64,000 nucleotides of DNA. It comes from Portibacter lacus. GTDB lineage: Bacteria > Bacteroidota > Bacteroidia > Chitinophagales > Saprospiraceae. The stretch is from assembly GCF_021533215.1 (NCBI RefSeq), contig NZ_JAJNKA010000008.1, forward strand, positions 124,001 to 188,000, read 5' to 3'. The stretch's first letter is position 1; each line of letters begins with the position of its first letter. The translations under genes were made by a program, and so were the position numbers. Below are positions 15,608 through 24,463 of this stretch, piece after piece. Below the pieces are notes generated by a model, which saw only the letters and a program-made list of their open reading frames with translations, searched no databases and was not told where the DNA came from.

Positions 15608-17452
15608 TTATTCGCTAGCTGTAATTGTTGTAACAAAATTTCCTAATATAGAACTCGCCGTATTAGAAGGATTACTTAAGACCGGAGCTAATTTACTAGT
15701 TACTTCAGCTTCTAGCGCTTGATTATAATTTTCGCCCCGACTTGCTCTTCTTCTTGCAGCTGTAATTGCTGATCCTAAATGCAACCCTCGTCCTAATCCA
15801 CTAGCAATTTGTTGAGCAATAAATGTTTTAACTTTAGTTCCTAATGATTGATGCAAGTAGGCAGGTAATGCTTCAGATAAGCCGGATGAAATTCTTTCAT
15901 TTAAGAAATTAGTAAACCTTCCAGAAATAACTGAAGTAAGCTCACTTATTAAAACATCAGTAATAATGTCTTCATAATGCATTTCTTGTTGATCTACGCC
16001 AGCTCTTTCTCTGATCTGATTATTTTCCTCTTGTGCTCCTATATCTCTAATGACCTTGTTCGCTACTCGTGCAGAAGTTGCAGCTATACTTCCACCTAAG
16101 AACCTTACAATTCTTAATATTGGTCCTCTGAGAACATTTGGGAGCAATCGTAGTCCTGCTGCGCCTAAACTTCGTCGAATAACATTTAGGCCAATACTTC
16201 CTGAAATTAAACCTACACAGAAATCAGTAACTACTGCAATTACATCCATGGCATTTGTCAGGAATGCAAAACTAGCATTAGTACTGAAGTCATTGTGGAG
16301 CGAATCCCTATTCCTAGATCGTGTGCCATTTCTTCCAGGAATGGAAACTGCTTCATTTTCTGATATAAATAAAACAGCTTGTAAACTTACAGTACCTTCG
16401 CCTGATTCGTTATTTGAGGTATTAATTGCGCTTATTTTCCAGCCTATTTTTCTCTCTCCATAGTGAGAATCAAGATAAGCTCCTAATACATCCCAGTAAG
16501 TTGTTTCTTGTTCTTCACCTATCAGTTCATCAATTCCTGGAAAAATTCTACGAAGCCATGCTGGAGTGAAGGAGGAGGATAAAATAACATCACCGACCCG
16601 ATAAAAATTTCTATTATTTACATAAGTAGAATCAGTAACGATCTCATGACTACTGTTATACTCTCTAATAATATGTTGCTCGCCAGCTATATCAAATGCT
16701 ACTAACCATTGATCTGGTTGCTCTTGCCTTAATGCAAGATTTTCTGATGTGGTTTCTTGATTTTCATGTAATGATCTTTGCCTTCTTTCATTATATTCTT
16801 CTTGTGATTCGCCAGTTATCATACCTAATAGATCGCCTTGAATAACCGTCCCACGTGATTTCAATTGAAATGGCTCTATGTTTAACTTCTGGCCTCTGGA
16901 AGCTTTTTCACCCAAATCATCTGCTTCCTGTTCTAATGTTGAATTATCATTTAGTTGGAATCCTTTTAGTTGCCTTGTTGGACTTACTCGTCCTTGCCTT
17001 TGTTGAATTACGTGGGTTAGTTCATGACCTATTAATTGGCGACCCCGAGAAGTTGATGGATTAAATTCTCCAGGAGCAAAATGTATTTCTTCACCTCGTG
17101 CAAAAGCCCTTGCCCCAATGGATAAAGCTGATTGAGAGTTTTGGATGAAATTGACATTAGAAAAATCTTGCCCGAAAGATGATTCCATTTGGCCTATAAT
17201 ATCACTTCCTCGTGCATCATTTGGAAAATTATCTTCAGGATTTTCTGCATTCTCGGTAGGGTTATCTTCTGCTCCATTTGCAATAAGTTGGTCAGGTTCA
17301 GATGAAGAAAGTTCATTTTGCTCACTTTCCTCAATCTTAAATTGTAAAGGTGGTGGAGTTCGCATTTCAGTTGCAACCTCTGGTTGACTGTTTGTTTGAT
17401 GGTCAGCACTTGAGCGGTTAAACTCACTCTTTTGTACATCTAACTTTTCCAT
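15608..17452 (-). CDS. DUF4157 (eCIS-associated) metalloprotease-like protein
   Basis: 614 residues, no signal peptide. The N-terminus has the usual DUF4157 lead (RTPPPLQFK, 31-39). The domain itself is at about 83-152: IIGQMESSFGQDFSNVNF, then GARAFARGEEIHFAPGEF, and GHELTHVIQQ with HExxH at 143-147, so zinc-peptidase residues are intact. EQEADDLGEKA (about 174-184) may give the third ligand. The long C-terminal region (about 390-600) has hydrophobic, Gly/Ala-rich helices and could be membrane-active, but I recognise no toxin family. DUF4157 proteins are often cargo or accessories of extracellular contractile injection systems; no sheath, tube or baseplate genes occur in this window. Confidence 0.8.
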   Translation of the reverse strand: MEKLDVQKSEFNRSSADHQTNSQPEVATEMRTPPPLQFKIEESEQNELSSSEPDQLIANGAEDNPTENAENPEDNFPNDARGSDIIGQMESSFGQDFSNVNFIQNSQSALSIGARAFARGEEIHFAPGEFNPSTSRGRQLIGHELTHVIQQRQGRVSPTRQLKGFQLNDNSTLEQEADDLGEKASRGQKLNIEPFQLKSRGTVIQGDLLGMITGESQEEYNERRQRSLHENQETTSENLALRQEQPDQWLVAFDIAGEQHIIREYNSSHEIVTDSTYVNNRNFYRVGDVILSSSFTPAWLRRIFPGIDELIGEEQETTYWDVLGAYLDSHYGERKIGWKISAINTSNNESGEGTVSLQAVLFISENEAVSIPGRNGTRSRNRDSLHNDFSTNASFAFLTNAMDVIAVVTDFCVGLISGSIGLNVIRRSLGAAGLRLLPNVLRGPILRIVRFLGGSIAATSARVANKVIRDIGAQEENNQIRERAGVDQQEMHYEDIITDVLISELTSVISGRFTNFLNERISSGLSEALPAYLHQSLGTKVKTFIAQQIASGLGRGLHLGSAITAARRRASRGENYNQALEAEVTSKLAPVLSNPSNTASSILGNFVTTITASE

Positions 17453-17729
17453 TTTGGAGGTTTTAACTCAAATTGTAGTTATATTCCTCTTTATGAAATG
17501 TTAAGTTAGTTAAGTGAAGCTTTGAATTAGTTTTGTGTCAGTAGCAACGATTGGCATCGTCTGGAAAACACCAATTGATAATATGTTTTTAGATAATGAT
17601 GTTAGGTTTTTAAAAAGAAATAGAAAAAATTAAATGCCATTTGAATTAAAAATAGATACCTATTAAGTATTTATAAGTTTGTTAAATCTACGGCAATTAA
17701 TGTTTAGCAGGACTTTTTACTGTTACTTT

Positions 17730-18815
17730 TTAATTTTTTGAATCCTTTATCTTTTCTGCTGGATCATCTTCCGGTACAACATACTCTTTATCCTTTTTTC
17801 CAAAAACAGACACATTCACATATCGTTTCGGGTTGAGTCTGAAATCTTGAAGCAGCAAATCTAAATTCTGACTGGTGCTTTCTAAGTTGTTGTAAAGTGC
17901 TTTATCATTGATCAATGCGCTAAGAGATCCATCTCCGTTCTCCACTTTTGAGATCAATTGATTTATATTGGCGATTGCTTCTTCTGCACTTTTAACAGTG
18001 CCTTGTATCGTCGTTAAGCTCGTTTTCACCTCTGTTATGGCACCTTCAGCGGCTCCTACTGTCTTGCTGATTTCAGCATTCTTTAGATCTGTCGTGACTA
18101 CATCCAGATTGTCAATTATACCTGCAATTTTTGCATTAGAGTTCTTAAGTGTTTCAGAGAGAGACGCTACATTAGACAAAGTCTCATCAAAATTACTCGC
18201 TGATTTCGCAAGCATGATATTGATCTTATTGCTTATTCCCGATAAGTTTTTTATCGTCGTCTGAAACTCCTCAATGCTTTGCATGATGCTTTCTTCAGCA
18301 TTCGGGGAGCTCTGAGTAATGGTATCTATTAATCCAGAAAATCCGTTTTTCAATTTATCAAAATATACATCTACCTCGTTCACATCGACCATAGAACCCA
18401 GTAATCCTTGGGTGGTACCATCTATATAGGATTTGTTTTCCAATATACCATTCTGCATATCAGCATTTCCATATTCCAGTAAAATAGATTTTCCACCCAT
18501 AATACTTGAGGACGCTAGAACTGCAGTCGTTGTTTTAGGAAGTTCGATTTCACCATCTACTTCTATGGTAACATTTATCTTTTCAACATCATCAGGTTTT
18601 AATTTTACGGCGGTAACTGAACCCACTTGAAAACCATTGATAAAAACTGGAGCAGACGTATTCAATCCGCCTACATCACTATATGTAATATAATAAGTGT
18701 TAGAATTATCGAGTAAGTTTTTTCCCTTTAGAAACCTATACCCCCAGATTAAAACGGTTAATGTTACAATTGCTAGAAGTCCAAGCTTTGCTTCATTAGA
18801 AAATTTACGAGCCAT
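17730..18815 (-). CDS. MlaD/MCE-family lipid transport protein
   Basis: 361 residues: one N-terminal transmembrane helix (about 11-28, LGLLAIVTLTVLIWGYRFL), one MCE domain (about 38-115, YSDVGGLNTSAPVFINGFQVGSV, with the typical GL-x3-APV-x2-G), then a long alpha-helical, probably coiled-coil tail (about 130-330). This is the MlaD type: a periplasmic hexamer anchored in the inner membrane that moves phospholipids between membranes with an MlaE/MlaF ABC pair. Those partners are not here. It lies 72 bases downstream of the amidase gene on the same strand and is probably in one operon with it. Confidence 0.88.
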   Translation of the reverse strand: MARKFSNEAKLGLLAIVTLTVLIWGYRFLKGKNLLDNSNTYYITYSDVGGLNTSAPVFINGFQVGSVTAVKLKPDDVEKINVTIEVDGEIELPKTTTAVLASSSIMGGKSILLEYGNADMQNGILENKSYIDGTTQGLLGSMVDVNEVDVYFDKLKNGFSGLIDTITQSSPNAEESIMQSIEEFQTTIKNLSGISNKINIMLAKSASNFDETLSNVASLSETLKNSNAKIAGIIDNLDVVTTDLKNAEISKTVGAAEGAITEVKTSLTTIQGTVKSAEEAIANINQLISKVENGDGSLSALINDKALYNNLESTSQNLDLLLQDFRLNPKRYVNVSVFGKKDKEYVVPEDDPAEKIKDSKN

Positions 18816-18887
18816 GTTTTGATGTTGTTAAAATAATGTACAAGGATACGAAGCATTTAACTCGAAGCCAATAAATAAGACATTTAT

Positions 18888-19706
18888 TTACGGAGCTGCA
18901 TAGTACGCTACATACTTTCCTATACCTGAAACTATGGAATGGGCTATTTTGTTTTGTTCTTTATGGTCTTTCAATTTTTTCGCGTCTTCTGGATTAGAAA
19001 TAAAGCCCGCCTCCACTAATATACTCGGCACTAAAACTTTTCTCAATACCACAAAGCCAGCTTGTTTTACACCGCGATCTCTAAAAGTAGTATGCCCAGA
19101 AATAGATTGTTGAGTGAAATCTGCTAATTTAATTGATTTCTCTAGTGTGTTTTGTTGCATCATGGCAATCATAATGTGCCCCTCATCTGAATAAGGATCA
19201 AAACTTGATAAATCTTCGAGCAAAATCACCTCATTTTCCCTTTTTGCGATATCCATATTCTCTTGGCTAGTCTCCATCCCCATGACATATGATTCTATTC
19301 CATGTGCCTGTGGATTTCGGATAGCATTGCAATGTAGAGAGATAAATAAATCAACATCTTCCTTGTTGGCCATAGAAACTCTTTCGTGTAGCGGAATAAA
19401 AATATCTGTTGTTCTAGTGAATCTAACTTCAATTTCAGGAAAACGCTCGTTTAATAAAGTACCAATTTTAAGAGCTATTTCTAAAGCAATATCTTTCTCT
19501 AAAAGCTTATGGCCACTGCATCCTACATCCTTTCCTCCATGGCCTGGATCAATTAAGATAACCTTAACATTGTCTTGAGACTTCGATACACTCAGCCTAT
19601 GCAATACATCGTTAATACTATTACCTGTGGAGAAAGATTTAGTAAGCGGCGCTAACAAAACAGCAATCGTTAGAACTAATAACTTATATTTGCCCAACAA
19701 TTTCAT
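18888..19706 (-). CDS. N-acetylmuramoyl-L-alanine amidase (Amidase_3)
   Basis: 272 residues with an N-terminal signal sequence (about 1-25). Amidase_3 zinc ligands are visible: IDPGHGGKD (His), KDIALEIA (Glu) and SLHCNA (His), plus the catalytic Glu in LVEAGFISN near the end. It cleaves the amide between MurNAc and the stem peptide in the periplasm, in cell separation or wall turnover. It has no LysM or AMIN domain. It is divergent to the LptD-like gene, whose promoter box lies inside the first codons of this gene. Confidence 0.92.
   Translation of the reverse strand: MKLLGKYKLLVLTIAVLLAPLTKSFSTGNSINDVLHRLSVSKSQDNVKVILIDPGHGGKDVGCSGHKLLEKDIALEIALKIGTLLNERFPEIEVRFTRTTDIFIPLHERVSMANKEDVDLFISLHCNAIRNPQAHGIESYVMGMETSQENMDIAKRENEVILLEDLSSFDPYSDEGHIMIAMMQQNTLEKSIKLADFTQQSISGHTTFRDRGVKQAGFVVLRKVLVPSILVEAGFISNPEDAKKLKDHKEQNKIAHSIVSGIGKYVAYYAAP
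19685..19692 (+). promoter_or_regulatory. -7 promoter box for the LptD-like gene
   Basis: TATATTTG matches TAnnTTTG on the plus strand, within the 5' end of the divergent amidase gene, and would give an untranslated leader of about 70 bases. Confidence 0.45.
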
Positions 19707-19734
19707 ATTATATGAGAGAAATTCATAATATGAA
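19702..19734. promoter_or_regulatory. Inverted repeat between amidase and LptD-like genes
   Basis: Perfect 10-bp arms TTCATATTAT and ATAATATGAA separated by 13 bases, overlapping the amidase start codon and just downstream of the predicted transcription start for the LptD-like gene. It could be an operator shared by both genes or a hairpin at the 5' end of the rightward mRNA. Confidence 0.35.
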
Positions 19735-19767
19735 GATAATACAAAGATTGAACTAGCGCAATATTAA

Positions 19768-22566
19768 ATGCGGAGAAATTATATATTTATTTTGTTTTTT
19801 TTGGTTTTCGGTTCCATTTACATGGTGGGGCAGGATATAGATTCGACTTCTACTCAGAAGGTGGTCGTAGATTCATTAGGTGATTTTCAGCTGAATGATA
19901 CGATTCCTCCGGTACAAGATTCTATTCCTTTGCCTCCATTTCGAAAACCGGCAAATGTGAAATTCTCAGCAGATGCTCCACAAACGGAGATCGTATATGG
20001 AGCGACAGATAAGAAATGGTTTGATCTAGATAGTAACCTGGTTCATTTATATGGAAATGCTTTCGTGGAATACGGTACTCTAAAATTAAAGGCCGGTTAC
20101 ATCGTTTTCGATTTTAAAAATAATATTGCAACTGCAGAAGGCGTATTGGACAGTGCGGGAAACGAAGCCCAGCGGCCCACATTTGTAGATGGAGATAGTG
20201 AATTCAGTTATAATAAATTAAGGTATAATTTTCAGACACAGAAAGGTTTTGTTTATAACACTTATACGCAAGAAGGTGATTTGTATGTGCAAGGAGCCCA
20301 GACAAAATTTGTCAGTGCAGATTCTGATTCGACAATGCAATACGATCAGATATTTAACAAAAATGCAATCATTACCAGTTGTAATCTAGATCATCCGCAC
20401 TTTGGTATTCGAGCTCAGAAGTTAAAAGTGGTCCCAGAACAATTAGCTGTATTAGGTCCTGCCAGGTTAGAAATTGCGGATATTCCTACACCATTGATTC
20501 TACCATTTGGATTTTTTCCATTGGTCCAAGGGAAGAGTTCAGGTTTGATATTTCCTGATAACTATGAGTATTCACCGCAATGGGGTTTCGGTCTTCAGAA
20601 CATAGGTTATTATTTCGCGATCAATGATTACATTGACATGAAAGTAACTGGAGATATCTACCTTAGAGGAAGTTATGGTGTCGGACTAGAAACTAGTTAT
20701 ACAAAAAGATACAAATATAGGGGCGGCCTAAACGTTTCATATGCATCTAGACTAAATGAAATTTCAGGAGAAGTAGATCCTACGAGAGATAATTCATTCA
20801 AGATTCAATGGAATCATAACCAAGATGCTAAAGCCCATCCTTATTTCAAAATTGGAGGATCTGTGAATATGGAATTTGGAGGATTCACACAACAAAATAA
20901 TCCAAGTTTTGCTGCACAATCAAGGACTACTCAGCGTTCGAATGTGAACTTAAGTCACTCCTTACCTGGCACACCTTTTTCTGCAAGTGCAAGTTTTAAT
21001 CATTCTCAGAACCTTAGAACTGGAGATATAACAATGACTTTTCCGAATCTGCAGTTAAGAATGAACCAAATTTATCCTTTCAAGAAGAAGAAAACATCTG
21101 GAAAAGCGAAATGGTACGAAAGCATCACATTGAATTATAGTTCTGAGGCGAAGAATTACGTTAAGGCAAATGACTCTACTTTTTTCACTAATCAGACACT
21201 AGCTGATTTGGAATATGGGGTGAAGCATACCGCAAGCTCTAACACATCCTTCAAGTTTCTGAAGTATTTCAATTTTAATCCAAGTGTAAATTATAATGAG
21301 ACTTGGTATTTCAGAAGAAATCAAAGTACTTTACTAAATGAATTAGTATTGGATTCAACGCAGGTGGAAGTGTCTCCAGATGGAACAATAATCTACGATA
21401 TAGATACAACCTATGGGAGAAGATTGGATACTATTGTGACCGCTTTTACGCCATATCGAAATTTTTCGGCGTCGGCTAGTATAAGTACAACCATTTTCGG
21501 AACAAAGAAATTTTCAAGAGGAAAGCTAAGAGGACTAAGACACGTTATAAAACCCAGTATTTCGTTGAATTATCAGCCGAATAATAGAGATAACTATATC
21601 GAATTTGTAGACTCTGATTATCGAGGCGGAATTTATAATGCCGTAGATGAGTATAGTATTTTTCCATCAGGAGTGTTCGGAACGCCAAGCCTAAATAGCG
21701 AAGGAAACTTTAATATGAGTTATCGATTCAAGAACGATGTGGAGGCTAAGTACATGTCACGTCAGGATTCTACCTTGAAAAAGATGAAGATATTTACGAA
21801 TTGGAATTTTTCAGGGAGCTATAATATGTTGGCTGATTCATTTCAATTAAGCCCGATTGCTTTTTCTACAGGTAACACATCGTTTTTAAAAGGGATTATT
21901 AATCTAGGTTTCAATATGCGTTTCGATCCATATCAGATTAATGATAACCGTCAGAGGTTGCAAGAATTTCAATTTAGCAAAAACAATTCTCCTTTGAGAT
22001 TTGATCAGATGAATTTAACATTGACCACACGTTTTACTGTTAAGAAAATCCGAGAGTTGCTAGCAGGTTCATTGAAAAGTGAAGAAGAAGTCGTCGATGA
22101 AAGAAATCAAGAGGAAGAAGGTGGTCGAGGAGAAGGTAATGAACGAGGAGCAAGAAATGGGCGAGGGGAGCGAGGAGGAAGTGCTAATAAGCTTGAGAAG
22201 CAAGAGACTTTCTTAGATTTGTTTAATGATTTTAGTATTTCGCATTCATTCAGATATACTGGAATGGATATGGGTTCAAGAGACACGTTCTTTATATCTA
22301 CCAATACGGTCAGCTTACGAGGAAATGTAAAACTTTCTGAAAATTGGAGTATACGAGTTGGGAACTTCGGGTACGATTTAAAAAATAAGGGATTTACTTA
22401 CCCTGATTTCGGATTCGAAAGAAATTTACATTGCTGGGAAATGAGTTTCAGCTGGCAACCTAGATTTGGAACTTACTCCTTTTTCATTGGTGTAAGTTCG
22501 AATACGCTAAATTTCATTAAGACGAATTACAATAAGAATGTGGGAGACGCTCAATTCGGGCGCTGA
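19768..22566 (+). CDS. lptD: LptD/OstA-like LPS-assembly outer-membrane protein
   Basis: 932 residues with a signal peptide (about 1-22). The N-terminal part (about 60-230) is an OstA/LptA-like beta-jellyroll (VHLYGNAFVEYGTLKLKAGYIVFDFKNN-type repeats). It is followed by ILPFGFFPLVQGKSSGLIFPDN, typical of the Bacteroidota LptD-like family, and a long beta-barrel (about 260-932). The family inserts lipopolysaccharide into the outer leaflet. A charged low-complexity stretch rich in Arg, Gly and Glu (about 773-812) sits in a predicted extracellular loop or turn. Monocistronic by layout, divergent from the amidase gene. The symbol follows family usage; partner lptE is not visible. Confidence 0.85.
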   Translation: MRRNYIFILFFLVFGSIYMVGQDIDSTSTQKVVVDSLGDFQLNDTIPPVQDSIPLPPFRKPANVKFSADAPQTEIVYGATDKKWFDLDSNLVHLYGNAFVEYGTLKLKAGYIVFDFKNNIATAEGVLDSAGNEAQRPTFVDGDSEFSYNKLRYNFQTQKGFVYNTYTQEGDLYVQGAQTKFVSADSDSTMQYDQIFNKNAIITSCNLDHPHFGIRAQKLKVVPEQLAVLGPARLEIADIPTPLILPFGFFPLVQGKSSGLIFPDNYEYSPQWGFGLQNIGYYFAINDYIDMKVTGDIYLRGSYGVGLETSYTKRYKYRGGLNVSYASRLNEISGEVDPTRDNSFKIQWNHNQDAKAHPYFKIGGSVNMEFGGFTQQNNPSFAAQSRTTQRSNVNLSHSLPGTPFSASASFNHSQNLRTGDITMTFPNLQLRMNQIYPFKKKKTSGKAKWYESITLNYSSEAKNYVKANDSTFFTNQTLADLEYGVKHTASSNTSFKFLKYFNFNPSVNYNETWYFRRNQSTLLNELVLDSTQVEVSPDGTIIYDIDTTYGRRLDTIVTAFTPYRNFSASASISTTIFGTKKFSRGKLRGLRHVIKPSISLNYQPNNRDNYIEFVDSDYRGGIYNAVDEYSIFPSGVFGTPSLNSEGNFNMSYRFKNDVEAKYMSRQDSTLKKMKIFTNWNFSGSYNMLADSFQLSPIAFSTGNTSFLKGIINLGFNMRFDPYQINDNRQRLQEFQFSKNNSPLRFDQMNLTLTTRFTVKKIRELLAGSLKSEEEVVDERNQEEEGGRGEGNERGARNGRGERGGSANKLEKQETFLDLFNDFSISHSFRYTGMDMGSRDTFFISTNTVSLRGNVKLSENWSIRVGNFGYDLKNKGFTYPDFGFERNLHCWEMSFSWQPRFGTYSFFIGVSSNTLNFIKTNYNKNVGDAQFGR

Positions 22567-22612
22567 TGTAGCTGGATAACTGTGTCTATTATATACCATA
22601 TATTCACTAATA

Positions 22613-23329
22613 CTATCTCATTTCTACCTTTTTGTTTTCTTCTGCAGAATCCACATCTATATCGGTATTCATTTTTTTCAATAACTGAGTAAACTGGACG
22701 GTCTTAGGATCGTAACGCAAAAGATAAAGAGGTCGATTAGGCACGATTTGTCGGTTTACTTGAACTCCGTATTTTTTATATTTTGTCACCCAAGATTCAA
22801 TGGTGACATTAGGTTTTAGCTGAAGGATGATTTCCTTAGCTGCTATTTCTTTTCTTCCAGAAATGACAGGTGAATTGCTTTCCTTAATAGTGGTCCACTC
22901 ATAGGCTGCATTTGCTGATTGTGGACTTAATGAGACTAAGTAAGCTTCTGCCTTTTCGAGTTTCTCGGGCATTCCTATCTTCGATACGATCGTCTTCGTA
23001 AAATTCTTTTTATTCACGGTTAATGTGCTAGCGGAGGCATCCATCACGTCAAGTCCGTAACCATCTTCGAACTTTTTCAACTTGGACTTTTTAAAAGTAC
23101 ATTTCAATTTTCTAAATTCTTTCTTAGTAAGCATCCTTTCATAGATACCATCCTTATTAGTAAACCTTACACCTTTGAAGGTTAATTTGCCATCATGGTC
23201 CACCGTAATCTGATATACAGGACATTCTCCCATACAAGCACCTTTTTTGAATTGGATGTAAGGAGTTTCGCCTGCAACATTACTTGGTGTTTGCAAAATC
23301 ATAAAAACAAGACAAGTGATAATATTCAT
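22613..23329 (-). CDS. DUF6438 domain protein
   Basis: 238 residues with a signal peptide (about 1-18). IQFKKGACMGECPVYQITV (26-44) and the following FKGVRFTNKDGIYERML match the DUF6438 family, in which a CxGxCPxY motif lies near the N-terminus. Function is unknown. The C-terminal part (about 150-225, LKPNVTIESWVTKYKKYGV) is distinct and looks like an added alpha/beta segment. Last gene of the leftward OmpA, M43 protease, DUF6438 operon, 9 bases after the protease gene. Confidence 0.78.
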   Translation of the reverse strand: MNIITCLVFMILQTPSNVAGETPYIQFKKGACMGECPVYQITVDHDGKLTFKGVRFTNKDGIYERMLTKKEFRKLKCTFKKSKLKKFEDGYGLDVMDASASTLTVNKKNFTKTIVSKIGMPEKLEKAEAYLVSLSPQSANAAYEWTTIKESNSPVISGRKEIAAKEIILQLKPNVTIESWVTKYKKYGVQVNRQIVPNRPLYLLRYDPKTVQFTQLLKKMNTDIDVDSAEENKKVEMR

Positions 23330-23338
23330 AAGAATAAA

Positions 23339-24463
23339 TTAATAGTTGAAAATTTTGTGAGCAGTTAATTGGCCTGCTATTTCTAGGTTTAACACATATA
23401 CACCAACTGGAATTCCATTTGTAGAAATATTAATATAATATTCACTTTTGGAAATACCCTGTTTGATAAGCTGTCCATTAATAGAATATAAGGTGAAATT
23501 TACATTTTCTTGCTCCTGAGCAAAATAAAGGTCTATACTACGGTGCGCTGGATTGTAGCAGATTTTTACTCCCGTTTCAGGAAGATTATTGGGAAAACAA
23601 TCATCAGAATCGATTAGCTGAGGCATGTTATGGCGAAGAAATCCTTGCATTCTCACAGCTTGTTCCTTTGTGAAATAGAGTAGGCATTCGTCAGCACTGA
23701 AATCCATGAAGTTTGCAGTTTTGCTCACTATACCACAAGATTGAATAGGTTCGCAGTTAAAGTCTGGAAAGGCTTGAAAGGGTGTGTCGCTTATTCCATC
23801 ATCTTCTCCATCACAACCAGTGAAGTTTCCCCACGGATGGAGCAAACCTAGGAAATGTCCCGTTTCGTGAGTTAGTGTTCTTCCATTTTGACCGATAGAT
23901 TGATAATTGATAACAATACCGATTAAGTCTTCACTTAAGGTATTCATCGCGATGGTGTAGCCAATACTTATTGTTCTTTCGCCTATCCATATATTGAGGT
24001 ATTCATCTATCGGCCATGGGTCTGATCCACCATAGTCACTCTGCTTTATCCAAGAAACTCCAGATGAATTAAGTGTGTTTCCTATTTTTTCTTCTTCAGT
24101 TTGTACTCTTATAATACCATTTGTAGACTTTCCTTCTGGGTCGATCTCTGCTAGTTTAAAATCAATTCCGACGTTCCCAAGATTGGCAATTGCTTCCTGA
24201 GGAACTTTGTCCAGATCTTGATTGGCTAGATTGAAATCAGCATTTAGAAAGGCCATTTGCTCCTTTATTATTTCTTCTTCAATATTTTGTTCTTCTGTAC
24301 GGTAGACGATATGGAAAACGACGGGAACAATAGTATTTTGCTCTCTGGTTAATGTGGATGGTAGTTCTGAAGATTGCTGTATTAAATTGGCACATGGAGC
24401 GACCTGTGAATTCAACATTGAAGCACAGAAAATGAATCCCATTGTAACCAATAAGTACTTCAT
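23339..24463 (-). CDS. M43-type secreted zinc metalloprotease with T9SS domain
   Basis: 374 residues with a signal peptide (about 1-20). Zinc site HETGHFLGLLH at 199-209 is the extended metzincin HExxHxxGxxH, with a downstream Met-turn region (TANFMDFSADECL), as in the pappalysin/cytophagalysin family M43. The C-terminal 70 residues (CYNPAHRSIDLYF to HKIFNY) are a type IX secretion sorting domain, so the protease should be exported across the outer membrane. Its start codon directly abuts the stop of the OmpA gene (no gap). The substrate is unknown. Confidence 0.9.
   Translation of the reverse strand: MKYLLVTMGFIFCASMLNSQVAPCANLIQQSSELPSTLTREQNTIVPVVFHIVYRTEEQNIEEEIIKEQMAFLNADFNLANQDLDKVPQEAIANLGNVGIDFKLAEIDPEGKSTNGIIRVQTEEEKIGNTLNSSGVSWIKQSDYGGSDPWPIDEYLNIWIGERTISIGYTIAMNTLSEDLIGIVINYQSIGQNGRTLTHETGHFLGLLHPWGNFTGCDGEDDGISDTPFQAFPDFNCEPIQSCGIVSKTANFMDFSADECLLYFTKEQAVRMQGFLRHNMPQLIDSDDCFPNNLPETGVKICYNPAHRSIDLYFAQEQENVNFTLYSINGQLIKQGISKSEYYINISTNGIPVGVYVLNLEIAGQLTAHKIFNY

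Noticed and set aside
16050-16463. Rightward 137-codon open frame inside the DUF4157 gene
   Set aside because: It is antisense to a well-supported gene and shows no domain or promoter.
15608-17452. A complete extracellular contractile injection system
   Set aside because: No sheath, tube, spike, baseplate or AAA+ genes flank the DUF4157 gene.
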